A stretch of DNA of 64,000 nt from Clostridiales bacterium (lineage in GTDB: Bacteria > Bacillota > Clostridia > Christensenellales > Borkfalkiaceae), in NCBI GenBank assembly GCA_015055725.1, contig SVHO01000003.1, positions 1 to 64,000 of the forward strand. The letters run 5' to 3'. This document shows, piece after piece, positions 1-8,158 of this stretch. Numbering within the stretch: position 1 is the first letter of the stretch; each line of letters begins with the position of its first letter. The translations under genes and the position numbers were made by a program. A model generated the notes under the pieces. The model did not search any database, was not told the DNA's origin, and was given only the letters and a program-made list of their open reading frames with translations.

Positions 1-1
1 A

Positions 2-370
2 GGCGAAAAGAAAGAAATCGTTGAATTCTGCTTGAAGATGCATAACTGGACTACCGAACAATTAAAGGCTGGTATCCCTGCAGACAGAGTTCCAAAACAA
101 TTCTTGCAAATGTTTAAAGACGCTGGCTACGAAAAGAATTACGTTTACGGACCTTGCCACGGCACTGGTATGATTGAAGTTGAAGCACCTTGGATGGAAA
201 CTTCTTCTCAATATACTCTCCAACCTAACATGACCTTCCAAGTTGACACCTTCGTTTCAGGTTCAACCTTTGGTTGCCGTTGGGAAAAGGGTATTGCAAT
301 TAAAGAAAACGGCGTAGAATCTTACACCGATTATCTTGAAAAACACGGTCTTATCGAACTCGGCTTCTAA
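2..370 (+). CDS. M24 family metallopeptidase (Xaa-Pro peptidase type), C-terminal part
   Basis: The reading frame is open from the left edge, so only the last 122 codons are present. The segment has the C-terminal landmarks of creatinase/prolidase (M24, pita-bread fold) enzymes: a GPCHGTGMIEVEAPW stretch with the metal-site-region histidine, followed by NMTFQVDTFV and the closing FGCRWEKGIAI segment. Family members cleave the bond before proline, or act on creatine-like substrates, in the cytosol; the substrate here cannot be read. An internal TTG at 32 is not the real start, because coding sequence continues upstream of it. The next gene follows after 14 bases and is probably co-transcribed. 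Confidence 0.8.
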   Translation, partial: GEKKEIVEFCLKMHNWTTEQLKAGIPADRVPKQFLQMFKDAGYEKNYVYGPCHGTGMIEVEAPWMETSSQYTLQPNMTFQVDTFVSGSTFGCRWEKGIAIKENGVESYTDYLEKHGLIELGF

Positions 371-384
371 TTTGAGGTGTAATT

Positions 385-747
385 ATGGTAGTTGGTAAAA
401 AATATTGGATTATACCAGACTGTGAACTTCCCCCCGAAGGCGAAGGCGTGTTAAAAGGTCACGAAAGCGTTGTTATCGTTAACGACAGCGATAAAGAAGC
501 GGTTATTGACGTTAAACTTTTTTACGTTGACACAGCACCTTGCGTTGGCAAAATCGTTTGGAAAGTTCCTGCACAAACCGTTAAATGTTTCCGTATGAAT
601 AACATTGAACATATGTGTGGCGTTGAAATTCCTTTGGAAACACAATATGCTATGAAACTTTCAAGCACGCAAAAAATCGTGGTACAATACGGTAGGCTTG
701 ATAACCGTCAAACCAACCTTGCATATTACACCACAATGGCTTTTTAA
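385..747 (+). CDS. Sensory rhodopsin transducer-family protein (ASRT-like, PF07100)
   Basis: This 120-residue protein resembles the soluble Anabaena sensory rhodopsin transducer along most of its length. It shares the YWIIPDCELPPEG-type N-terminus, the SVVIVNDSDKEAVIDVKLFY strand pair, and the diagnostic C-terminal block IVVQYGRLDNRQ. The family forms small beta-sandwich tetramers; in cyanobacteria one member binds a microbial rhodopsin and DNA. No rhodopsin gene is visible here, so a light-sensing role is not implied. It has a GAGGTG ribosome site and lies 14 bases behind an M24 peptidase gene, with a terminator directly after it, so the two probably form the end of one operon. The family call is by recalled similarity; the biochemical role is unknown. 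Confidence 0.75.
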   Translation: MVVGKKYWIIPDCELPPEGEGVLKGHESVVIVNDSDKEAVIDVKLFYVDTAPCVGKIVWKVPAQTVKCFRMNNIEHMCGVEIPLETQYAMKLSSTQKIVVQYGRLDNRQTNLAYYTTMAF

Positions 748-768
748 TTAGATAATTAAAAAAATAAA

Positions 769-803
769 AAAACACTTTATCAATTTGATAAAGTGTTTTT
801 TGT
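769..803. terminator. Bidirectional intrinsic terminator
   Basis: Arms 771-783 and 785-797 (AACACTTTATCAA and its complement) form a hairpin with a T-run on the right and an A-run on the left. It serves the ASRT-like gene and the converging regulator gene. Confidence 0.85.
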
Positions 804-808
804 TTATA

Positions 809-1855
809 TTAACTTTTATATGTTCGTTTATAATGCTTTATAAGTCCAAAGAAAAGGAAAACTATTGATAACAAAAGGGTAGTTAAAAATATAATCAAAT
901 GAACGTTTTGTTCAATCGTTGAGCCAATCCAACGTGAAAAATTTGCATTAAATATATTCATATCGTTTAATTCGCTTTGCATTGACGGATTTTTAACCTT
1001 TATAAACGGTGGGATTAAATATAAAAGGTCTATAAGGAATAAAATAATTCCAGCATTTAATAGTTTATTTAGTTTAAGAAATTTAACACTTAACAATAAA
1101 TTCAAGAACAAGTAGAAAGATAAAGAGATAGGCAACGCTAATGAAAAATACCACCCGCCAATCGAATATTCGTTTATAGTGTAATTTTCTATCACAACAA
1201 GTAAAATATTAAGAAAAATGAAACAAATTGCAATAGAGACAAAGTCGTTATATTTTTTTATTTTATTAAATAAGCTATATTTTGAAATATAAATAGGAGC
1301 AAAAATCATCAATATTCCTAAGAAGATAGATAAAACAGCAATCCAAAACCACTTACCGTTTGAGTATAGTGCTATAACGCCTAAAAGAAGTGTGAGTGCT
1401 AAAAATTGAGATAGTGGAATAAAAATGAGTTTATATTTTTTAATAAGTTTTGGAAGGTTAGTAAAGGTGAAAGAAAGGATTAAAGAGCATAAAACAATCC
1501 AAAACCAAGAAAGCGTTTTATCAATCGCTAAATTGCAAATAAAACAAGGGATAAGGGCAAGAGCGTAAGAAATATAGAAAAACAAACTCCAAGTAAAAGA
1601 AAGGGTTCGCCACTTTTTTGCTTGTCTTTTTTCAGTTCTCATTTGTTCGTCAACACTTGCCGTTATTAGTTCGTGTTCAGATACGCCCAAAATTTTAGAG
1701 AGTTTGGGAAGAAGTGAAATATCTGGGTGGGCAACGTTTTTTTCCCACTTGCTAATCGCTGATTCTGAAACGTATAAGAGTTTAGCAAGTTGCTTTTGCG
1801 TTAAATCCTTTTCTTGGCGTTTTTCTTTTAAAAATGCGCCGAAATTAGAGTTCAT
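809..1855 (-). CDS. XRE-type helix-turn-helix regulator with multi-pass membrane domain
   Basis: Residues 1-60 are a Cro/CI-type helix-turn-helix (LTQKQLAKLLYVSESAISKWE, then a DISLLPKLSKILGVS helix). After a charged linker, residues about 85-345 are almost entirely hydrophobic and hold roughly eight membrane helices. Such DNA-binding/membrane fusions are common in Clostridia and are thought to sense a membrane or extracellular cue; the signal and targets are unknown here. The start has a good site (AGGAGAG, reverse strand) 8 bases upstream. A second regulator of the same plan, but smaller, sits at 35859-36455. Confidence 0.8.
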   Translation of the reverse strand: MNSNFGAFLKEKRQEKDLTQKQLAKLLYVSESAISKWEKNVAHPDISLLPKLSKILGVSEHELITASVDEQMRTEKRQAKKWRTLSFTWSLFFYISYALALIPCFICNLAIDKTLSWFWIVLCSLILSFTFTNLPKLIKKYKLIFIPLSQFLALTLLLGVIALYSNGKWFWIAVLSIFLGILMIFAPIYISKYSLFNKIKKYNDFVSIAICFIFLNILLVVIENYTINEYSIGGWYFSLALPISLSFYLFLNLLLSVKFLKLNKLLNAGIILFLIDLLYLIPPFIKVKNPSMQSELNDMNIFNANFSRWIGSTIEQNVHLIIFLTTLLLSIVFLFFGLIKHYKRTYKS

Positions 1856-1886
1856 AGTTTTCTCTCCTAAAAGATATCGTAAGAAG

Positions 1887-1954
1887 ATTATAACATTAAA
1901 AAGTTAAAGTGTAATTAGTTTTTATTAAAGTTTTAACTTGAAAATCTTTCAAGT
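1887..1954 (-). promoter_or_regulatory. Promoter and palindromic operator of the XRE membrane regulator
   Basis: On the reverse strand a TATAAT box (1887-1892) is preceded by TG one base upstream (extended -10), with a poor -35 (ATTACA, 1910-1915). Upstream lies a perfect inverted repeat, ACTTGAAA-ATC-TTTCAAGT (1936-1954), a plausible operator for the regulator itself. Confidence 0.5.
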
Positions 1955-1978
1955 CAATAAAAAGTTAGTTGTTTAATA

Positions 1979-2016
1979 TAAAAGGAATTAAGATAAATTA
2001 TTCTTAATTCCTTTTG
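1979..2016 (-). terminator. Terminator of the serC-serA operon
   Basis: A 13-bp perfect stem (1981-1993 with 2002-2014) and an 8-base loop is followed, in the reverse direction, by a T-rich tract. Confidence 0.75.
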
Positions 2017-2044
2017 TTAGTTTTATCAAATTGAATTGAGTAAA

Positions 2045-3211
2045 TTATTTTATAACTCTAACTCTAATGATGTCGTTAACTTGTGAAATGTGAGAGATTG
2101 CTTGGTCTGAAACTTTTCCGTCAACGTCAAGAATAGTGACGGCGTAAGCACCTTTGCTTTGGTTAGTTAAGTTTGAAATGTTAATTCCTTCCTTACCAAC
2201 CGTGCCCGTTATTTGAGCAAGAATATTAGCCGTGTTTTTGTGAAGGATAACAAGTCTATTTTCAGTAGTTCTCGGCATAGAGCAGGTGGGGAAGTTAACG
2301 CTGTTAACTATGTTTCCGTTTTCAATGTAATCAATGAGTTGTTTTGCAGCCATAATAGCGCAATTTTCTTCTGCTTCTTCAGTAGATGCGCCAAGGTGTG
2401 GAATACAAATAATATTTTTAGCACCGATAATTTCATCAGCAGGGAAGTCGCAAATATATTTTGCAACCTTTCCACTTTCGGTAGCTTTGATTATATCGTT
2501 ATTGTCAACGAGTTCACCCCTTGCACAGTTGATTAAAACAACGCCGTCTTTCATTTTGCGGATAAGTCCTGCGTTGATGATGCCCTTGTTTTCGTTGGGA
2601 ATATAGGGGATATGGATAGTGATATAGTCGCATTCCTTTGCAATATCGCCTAAGTCTTTTACGATTTTAACGCTTGAAGAAAGGCGGAGAGCCGCACCAA
2701 CTGATAAAAATGGGTCATAGCCATAAACTTGCATACCCAAATCAAGAGCAGCGTTTGCAACGAGTGCGCCGATAGCACCTAAACCGATAACGCCAAGTTT
2801 TTTACCTTTAATTTCGTGGCCGGCAAAGTTTGATTTTCCTTTTTCAACTAACTTTCCAACTTCTTCGCCTTGACCTTTCAATGTTTTAACCCAATCGGTT
2901 GCGTTCATAATGTTTCTTGAACCGATAAGAAGTGAAGCGAGAACGAGTTCTTTAACTGCGTTTGCGTTTGCGCCGGGAGTGTTGAAAACGACTACGCCTT
3001 TATCAGCGTATTCTTCAACGGGGATGTTGTTGGTGCCTGCACCCGCCCTTGCGATAGCAACGGTGTTTTCATCAAGTTCATAACCGTGCATTTTGAAACT
3101 GCGAAGCATAATGCCAACGGGTTTTTCCGCGTCGTTTGCAACGTTATAAGTAGAATCAAAAATATCGTTGATAACGGGGCTAATAGAATTAAGAGTTAAA
3201 ATATTTTTCAT
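2045..3211 (-). CDS. serA: D-3-phosphoglycerate dehydrogenase
   Basis: Catalyses the first step of serine synthesis, NAD-dependent oxidation of 3-phosphoglycerate to 3-phosphohydroxypyruvate. The 388-residue protein has the D-2-hydroxyacid dehydrogenase plan: a Rossmann motif GLGAIG (residues 143-148), the catalytic arginine in NCARGELVD (R231) and the histidine in PHLGAST (H272). Residues about 320-388 form an ACT-like regulatory domain (ANILAQITGTVGKEGINISN), which in this family often binds serine for feedback control. It starts 2 bases after serC, with GGAGAA inside the serC end, so the two are translationally linked. The acidic segment before the histidine (YICDFPADE) differs from the common LDVFE form, as in other short clostridial SerA proteins. 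Confidence 0.93.
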   Translation of the reverse strand: MKNILTLNSISPVINDIFDSTYNVANDAEKPVGIMLRSFKMHGYELDENTVAIARAGAGTNNIPVEEYADKGVVVFNTPGANANAVKELVLASLLIGSRNIMNATDWVKTLKGQGEEVGKLVEKGKSNFAGHEIKGKKLGVIGLGAIGALVANAALDLGMQVYGYDPFLSVGAALRLSSSVKIVKDLGDIAKECDYITIHIPYIPNENKGIINAGLIRKMKDGVVLINCARGELVDNNDIIKATESGKVAKYICDFPADEIIGAKNIICIPHLGASTEEAEENCAIMAAKQLIDYIENGNIVNSVNFPTCSMPRTTENRLVILHKNTANILAQITGTVGKEGINISNLTNQSKGAYAVTILDVDGKVSDQAISHISQVNDIIRVRVIK

Positions 3212-3213
3212 TA

Positions 3214-4287
3214 TTATTTGTTCTCCATTTCAAATTTCTTCATAAAGTCTATAAGTGCTTTAACGCCTTCGATAGGCATAGCGTTATAAATAGAAGCTCT
3301 CATACCACCCGTCACTCTGTGACCTTTAAGTGAAACTAAGCCAGCCTTGGTTGCTTCTGCAACGAACTTAGCGTCAAGTTCTTCACTTGGTGAAACGAAC
3401 GGAACGTTCATAATAGAGCGGTCTTTTTTAGCAACTTTGTTTTTATAGAAAGAAGAGTTATCAATAAAATCGTAAAGCATAGCCGCTTTTTGTTCGTTGA
3501 TTTGTTGAATAGCCTTAACGCCACCCAAATTTTTAAGCCATCTGAAAACTAAAAGAGACATATAAATTGGGAAGCAAGGCGGGGTGTTATATAAACTGTC
3601 GTTTTTATCTTGAATAGCGTAGTTAAGCATGGTGGGGCAAATAGGTGAAGCGTTGCCGAGCAAATCTTTTCTAACGATAACGATAGTTAAACCTGCAGGG
3701 GCAATATTCTTTTGCGCGCCCGCGTAAATAAGCCCAAACTTCTTAACGTCAACTTCTTCACTTAAAATGCAAGAACTCATATCGGTGACTAGCGTTGCAT
3801 CTGTTTTAGGAAGTTCGGTGTATCTCGTTCCGTAAATGGTGTTGTTGTAAGTGGTGTGAACGTAGTCAATACCATCGCGGAAAGAAATAGACTTCATATC
3901 GGGAATATAGGTATATTTATCTTCCTTAGAAGAACCTGCAACAGCCATATCGCCGTATTTAAGACCTTCTTCATACGCTTTTTGAGCGAAATTACCCGTT
4001 AAGATATAATCAGCCTTGCCGTTTTTAAGTAAGTTTAGGGGAACTGCTGCAAATTGTTGTGACGCACCGCCTTGAACGAAGAGAACAGAATAATCGTCAG
4101 GAATATTCATAAGTTCACGGAGAAGTTGATTAGCCTCGGCGTTAACAGCCATAAAGGGTTTACCGCGGTGGCTCATCTCCACGATGCTCATGCCTGTGCC
4201 TTGATAATCAAGAAGTTCTTTTTGTGCCTGTTCCAAAACTGAAACGGGAAGTGTTGAAGGACCTGCTGCAAAATTATATACTCGCAT
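3214..4287 (-). CDS. serC: Phosphoserine aminotransferase
   Basis: Converts 3-phosphohydroxypyruvate and glutamate to phosphoserine and 2-oxoglutarate using pyridoxal phosphate. The N-terminus NFAAGPSTLP is the family signature; the phosphate-binding segment is QGGASQQFA (72-80) and the PLP lysine is K193 in GAQKNIAPAGL. Length (357) is normal. First gene of the serC-serA operon with a strong AAGGAG site. No phosphoserine phosphatase gene is seen in the window, so the last step of serine synthesis must be encoded elsewhere. Confidence 0.95.
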   Translation of the reverse strand: MRVYNFAAGPSTLPVSVLEQAQKELLDYQGTGMSIVEMSHRGKPFMAVNAEANQLLRELMNIPDDYSVLFVQGGASQQFAAVPLNLLKNGKADYILTGNFAQKAYEEGLKYGDMAVAGSSKEDKYTYIPDMKSISFRDGIDYVHTTYNNTIYGTRYTELPKTDATLVTDMSSCILSEEVDVKKFGLIYAGAQKNIAPAGLTIVIVRKDLLGNASPICPTMLNYAIQDKNDSLYNTPPCFPIYMSLLVFRWLKNLGGVKAIQQINEQKAAMLYDFIDNSSFYKNKVAKKDRSIMNVPFVSPSEELDAKFVAEATKAGLVSLKGHRVTGGMRASIYNAMPIEGVKALIDFMKKFEMENK

Positions 4288-4412
4288 AAAAATCTCCTTA
4301 AAAAAGAAATAAATTTAACAAATTAAAATTTAAAAAAGACTGATAAAATAAAAACGAAAGTGTTAATCGTCTTTTTTCTAATAATTATACTATCATACGA
4401 CTTTTTTTTCAA
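4288..4412 (-). promoter_or_regulatory. serC promoter and leader with terminator-like hairpin
   Basis: On the reverse strand TTGAAA (4407-4412), a 17-base spacer and TATAAT (4384-4389) make a strong sigma-A promoter, with initiation expected near 4377. The roughly 90-base leader opens with a hairpin of arms AAAAAAGAC and GTCTTTTTT that ends in a T-run, so it could act as an attenuator or as a 5' stabilising stem. I recognise no riboswitch or T-box in it. Confidence 0.65.
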
Positions 4413-4462
4413 GTATTTTAAGGGCAAAATTATTAAATAATTTTACACACTTTACAATACTG

Positions 4463-4491
4463 TTTACATTTTTGGCAAAAAAGTGTATAAT
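4463..4491 (+). promoter_or_regulatory. Promoter of the RNase J gene
   Basis: TTTACA (4463-4468), 17-base spacer, TATAAT (4486-4491). Its position rules out the upstream in-frame TTG at 4472 as a start and supports initiation of translation at 4535. Confidence 0.85.
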
Positions 4492-4534
4492 AAGTGCGAA
4501 CGTAATATTTTATCACATCAAGGAGATTGATAGA

Positions 4535-6310
4535 TTGAATAATAAAAAAAGCGGAAAAATTACCGCAAAAGAAAATAAAAATCAAAAAACTGTAAAACAG
4601 TTTAAGTCCGTTTCGGCAACAAAAAAAGTTGCGCCAATCTTAAAACCCACCGCGCAAAAAAACAATAAAAAGACCTTAAAAGTTAGGTTTTTCGGTGGTG
4701 TTGGTGAAATAGGCAAAAATATGACGGCGTTAGAATTCGGTAAGGATATAATCTTAATCGACGCAGGTTTAACTTTCCCAGGGGATAATATGCCGGGTGT
4801 TGACTTGGTTATACCAGACGTCACGTATTTATTAGAAAACAAGTCGCACATACGTGGAATAGTTATAACACACGGGCATGAAGACCATATAGGTAGTTTG
4901 CCCTATATAATGAAAGATTTATCTGCTCCCGTTTTCGGCACGAAATTGACTTTAACTCTTATCGAAAACAAGTTGAAAGAACACAAACTTAACGACGTTA
5001 GTCTTAACTGTATTAAGCCAGGGAGTGTTATTAAATTAGGGTGTTTTTCAGTTGAATTTATTAACGTTAACCACTCTATCGCAGGGGCGGTGGGGCTTGC
5101 AATAACCACACCCGTCGGCGTAGTTTTTCACTCGGGAGACTTTAAGATAGACTTTACGCCTGTTAACGGCGAAACAATGGACTTATCAAGAATATCAGAG
5201 ATAGGTAAAAAAGGCGTTCTTTTAATGATGGCTGATTCCACTAACATAGAAATCGGTGGAACAACTATGAGTGAAAGCGTAGTAAAAGATACCTTAGACC
5301 ACGTTTTTGCTGATAACGTAAAAAAACGTTTGATTATTGCAACGTTTGCATCTAACGTTCATAGGCTTCAACAAATTCTCGATTTAGCCGTCAAGTATAA
5401 AAGAAAAGTTGCTTTTTCAGGAAGAAGCATGATAAACATCGCTGAGGCGGCGGCAAAAATTGGCGAACTCAAAATTCCTGAAGGGCTTATAATTGACGTT
5501 GAAAAGACTAAGAGTTTTAAGGATGAACAAATTTTAATAATCTCGACCGGAACTCAAGGCGAACCTATGAGTGCGTTAACTCGTATGGCTAGCGGAGAAT
5601 TCAACAAAGTTGTTATAGGGAAAAACGACACGGTTGTAATAAGTGCGTCCGTTATTCCTGGCAACGAAAAGATGATTTACGGTGTTATAAATAACCTTTA
5701 TAGATTAGGGGCAGAAGTTATTTACGAATCGTTAGAACCTATTCACGTTTCGGGGCACGCATGTCGTGATGAACTTAAAGTTTTACACTCTTTGGTTAAA
5801 CCAAAGTTTTTTATTCCCGTTCACGGTGAATATCGTCACTTAAAAAAGCACGCTATGCTTGCCGAAAGTTTGGGTATGAGAGAAACGAATATCGCTATTG
5901 CTCAAATAGGCGACACGGTTGAATTTACCGAAAACACTATGAAGTTCGGTGAAAAATTCGTTGCAGGGTCACGTTTTGTAGACGGTGTTGGAATAGACGG
6001 AGCGGATAGTTTCGTGTTGCGCGATAGAATTCACCTTTCTGAAGACGGATTGCTCGTCGTAGTTGTGGGTGTTGAAGAACTCAGCGCAAGATTAACTTCA
6101 ATAGAAATAATAGGTAAAGGTTTAGTGTTAACCGACGCTATTATTGACGAAGCAAAGGCGAGCGTTGTCAACACTCTTTCACATATAGATTTACGCACCG
6201 TGCGTGACGAAACTGAACTAAACGGAATAATACGAAGAAGCATCAAAAATTACGTGTTTAAAGCAACCAAGAAAAATCCTATGATACTTCCCGTGGTGAT
6301 GGTGGTTTAA
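4535..6310 (+). CDS. rnj: Ribonuclease J
   Basis: Cytosolic metallo-beta-lactamase/beta-CASP ribonuclease with 5'-to-3' exonuclease and endonuclease activity, central to mRNA decay and rRNA maturation in Bacillota. The metal-binding motif HGHEDH is at residues 113-118; later landmarks are DSTNIE, SGRSM, STGTQGEP and the C-terminal SGHACRDELK and PVHGEYRH motifs. I chose the TTG start at 4535 because AAGGAG (4520-4525) lies 9 bases upstream and the promoter overlaps the longer reading frame. The 591-residue product has about 45 extra N-terminal residues, very rich in Lys, Asn and Gln, before the core. The first gene of a run with trmR and trhP. Confidence 0.93.
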   Translation: MNNKKSGKITAKENKNQKTVKQFKSVSATKKVAPILKPTAQKNNKKTLKVRFFGGVGEIGKNMTALEFGKDIILIDAGLTFPGDNMPGVDLVIPDVTYLLENKSHIRGIVITHGHEDHIGSLPYIMKDLSAPVFGTKLTLTLIENKLKEHKLNDVSLNCIKPGSVIKLGCFSVEFINVNHSIAGAVGLAITTPVGVVFHSGDFKIDFTPVNGETMDLSRISEIGKKGVLLMMADSTNIEIGGTTMSESVVKDTLDHVFADNVKKRLIIATFASNVHRLQQILDLAVKYKRKVAFSGRSMINIAEAAAKIGELKIPEGLIIDVEKTKSFKDEQILIISTGTQGEPMSALTRMASGEFNKVVIGKNDTVVISASVIPGNEKMIYGVINNLYRLGAEVIYESLEPIHVSGHACRDELKVLHSLVKPKFFIPVHGEYRHLKKHAMLAESLGMRETNIAIAQIGDTVEFTENTMKFGEKFVAGSRFVDGVGIDGADSFVLRDRIHLSEDGLLVVVVGVEELSARLTSIEIIGKGLVLTDAIIDEAKASVVNTLSHIDLRTVRDETELNGIIRRSIKNYVFKATKKNPMILPVVMVV

Positions 6311-6895
6311 TTGATAAAAGAGATTATACGTTTGCGTGAAATAGCAAAAGAAAACGGCGAGCCTGTTTTAAGGGATAAATCGTTTGAACTTTTGCTAACT
6401 ACCGTAAAAGAAGAAAAACCGAAAAAAATACTTGAAATAGGTGTTAATTTAGGGCTATCGGGTATCGCTATGCTACTTACTGAAAGTGGCGCAAGCCTAA
6501 CTGGAATTGAGATTGACGAACAAAAGATTGCACTCGCAAAAGATAATTATAAAAAGTTTGGGGTGTTTGATAGGGCAAAGATTTTTCAAGGTGATGCTTC
6601 CGAAATAATTCCTGTTTTAACCGGTGAATACGACTTTATATTTTTAGACGGACCAAAAGGGCATTATTATGAGTATTTGCCTAATCTTTTAAGCGTTCTA
6701 AAAGTTGGGGGAACGCTATTTGCGGATAACGTTTTGTTCCGCGGATACGTGTTTTCAGAAAACACGCCACATAGGTTTAACACTACAAAGCACAGTATGG
6801 AAAATTTTATTAACGCGATTACGAAAGATGAGAATTTACGTACTGAATTATATCAAATTGAAGACGGAGTAAGTATTACTAAAAAACTCAAATGA
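6311..6895 (+). CDS. trmR: tRNA 5-hydroxyuridine methyltransferase (TrmR-like O-methyltransferase)
   Basis: Class I SAM-dependent O-methyltransferase of 194 residues: the SAM loop ILEIGVNLGLSG is near residues 37-48, an acidic ribose-binding strand TGIEIDEQ follows, and FIFLDGPKGHY is the metal/substrate segment of the catechol-OMT-like family. In Bacillus subtilis the same family (YrrM/TrmR) is encoded beside the U32 proteins YrrN/YrrO and methylates 5-hydroxyuridine-34 of tRNA to 5-methoxyuridine. The same pairing here supports the specific call. It starts with TTG immediately after the RNase J stop and overlaps the next gene by 4 bases (ATGA). Confidence 0.82.
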   Translation: MIKEIIRLREIAKENGEPVLRDKSFELLLTTVKEEKPKKILEIGVNLGLSGIAMLLTESGASLTGIEIDEQKIALAKDNYKKFGVFDRAKIFQGDASEIIPVLTGEYDFIFLDGPKGHYYEYLPNLLSVLKVGGTLFADNVLFRGYVFSENTPHRFNTTKHSMENFINAITKDENLRTELYQIEDGVSITKKLK

Positions 6896-8112
6896 AAAAA
6901 ATAGAACTTTTGTCACCTGCGGGTGATATGTCAAAATTAAAAACGGCTTTGTATTTTGGTGCCGACGCCGTTTACATAGGTGGAAAACAATTTAGTTTGC
7001 GCGCGTTAGCAGGCAACTTTTCAAACGAAGAAATTTTAGAAGCGGTGTCGTATACGCACGCGCTAAACAAAAAAATATACGTGACGGTAAATATTTTCGG
7101 GCGTAATGACGATATTGAAAGCGCAGAAGAATATTTTAAGTTTTTAGAGAGCGCAAATATTGACGGCGCAATAATTTCAGACCCTGGTTTAATTTATCTT
7201 GCACGCCAAGTCGCGCCAAAATTACCAATAAACGTTTCCACTCAAGCAAACACGTTAAACTATAAAACTGTGGAATTTTGGAAAACGCAAGGGGTGAAAA
7301 GGGTTATCCTTGCGCGTGAACTTTCACTTAATGAAATAGGTCAAATACACTTAAAAGTGCCTGAAATAGAAATTGAAACGTTTATACACGGCGCAATGTG
7401 TATATCGTATAGCGGAAGGTGTTTATTATCCGATTATAGAACGGGCAGAAGCAGTAATCGTGGTGAATGCGTTCAGGCATGCCGTTGGAATTATGAGATA
7501 CGCGAAAAGGGCTCCGATTGTGGGTTTATGGAAATGCAAGAAGATGAGCGCGGAACTTATATTATGAATAGCAAAGATTTAAATCTTTTAGATTATATTG
7601 CCGAACTTGACGGGGCGGGTGTTTGTTCTTTTAAGATTGAAGGCAGAATGAAAAGCGAATATTATCTTGCAACCGTCGTCAACGCGTATCGCCGTGCGCT
7701 AGACGCTTATTACGAGTGTGGAAGGGATTATAAAAACAACGCCCTTTATCAAACCGAACTTAAAAAGACGGCGCACCGTGAATTTACAACCGCTTATTTA
7801 TTAGGGGAAAACAATCGCACGGTAAATTATTCAGACAGTCAAAGTAAAGGCACGCATAAGTTTATTGCAAGCGTAGTAGAAGGGAACGACGGCAAAGATT
7901 ACGCCGTTGTTGAAATGCGCAATCGCTTTAAGGTTAGCGATAAGTTAGAAGTTTTGTCGCCGACAAATTCGTTTAATAAGATAATTCAAGTTGAAAAACT
8001 TGAAGATGAAAAAGGAAATATTGTTGAAGACGCAAAGATAGTTCAACAAAAGTTAAAATTATTTACAAGCGTTCCTTTAAAAGCAGGCGACGTATTGAGA
8101 ATAGAAAATTAA
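6892..8112 (+). CDS. trhP: tRNA uridine-34 5-hydroxylation protein, peptidase U32 family
   Basis: A 406-residue U32-family protein. The signature region runs from FIHGAMC (residues 164-170) through SGRCLLSDYRTGRSSNRGEC, with the conserved cysteines (C170, GRC, GEC, QAC) that fit an iron-sulfur cluster. Family members were annotated as collagenases, but TrhP/RlhA are now linked to prephenate-dependent hydroxylation of RNA. Placement directly after trmR argues for the tRNA wobble 5-hydroxyuridine role. Bacillus has two adjacent paralogues; here there is one gene, as in E. coli. A terminator follows. Confidence 0.85.
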   Translation: MKKIELLSPAGDMSKLKTALYFGADAVYIGGKQFSLRALAGNFSNEEILEAVSYTHALNKKIYVTVNIFGRNDDIESAEEYFKFLESANIDGAIISDPGLIYLARQVAPKLPINVSTQANTLNYKTVEFWKTQGVKRVILARELSLNEIGQIHLKVPEIEIETFIHGAMCISYSGRCLLSDYRTGRSSNRGECVQACRWNYEIREKGSDCGFMEMQEDERGTYIMNSKDLNLLDYIAELDGAGVCSFKIEGRMKSEYYLATVVNAYRRALDAYYECGRDYKNNALYQTELKKTAHREFTTAYLLGENNRTVNYSDSQSKGTHKFIASVVEGNDGKDYAVVEMRNRFKVSDKLEVLSPTNSFNKIIQVEKLEDEKGNIVEDAKIVQQKLKLFTSVPLKAGDVLRIEN

Positions 8113-8118
8113 AAACAA

Positions 8119-8147
8119 AACCGCACGAAATTATTCGTGCGGTTTTT
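8119..8147 (+). terminator. Intrinsic terminator after trhP
   Basis: Stem AACCGCACGAA (8119-8129) with 8134-8144, loop ATTA, then a T-run. Probably bidirectional, since the AraC gene converges on it. Confidence 0.9.
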
Positions 8148-8158
8148 GATTTTTATAT

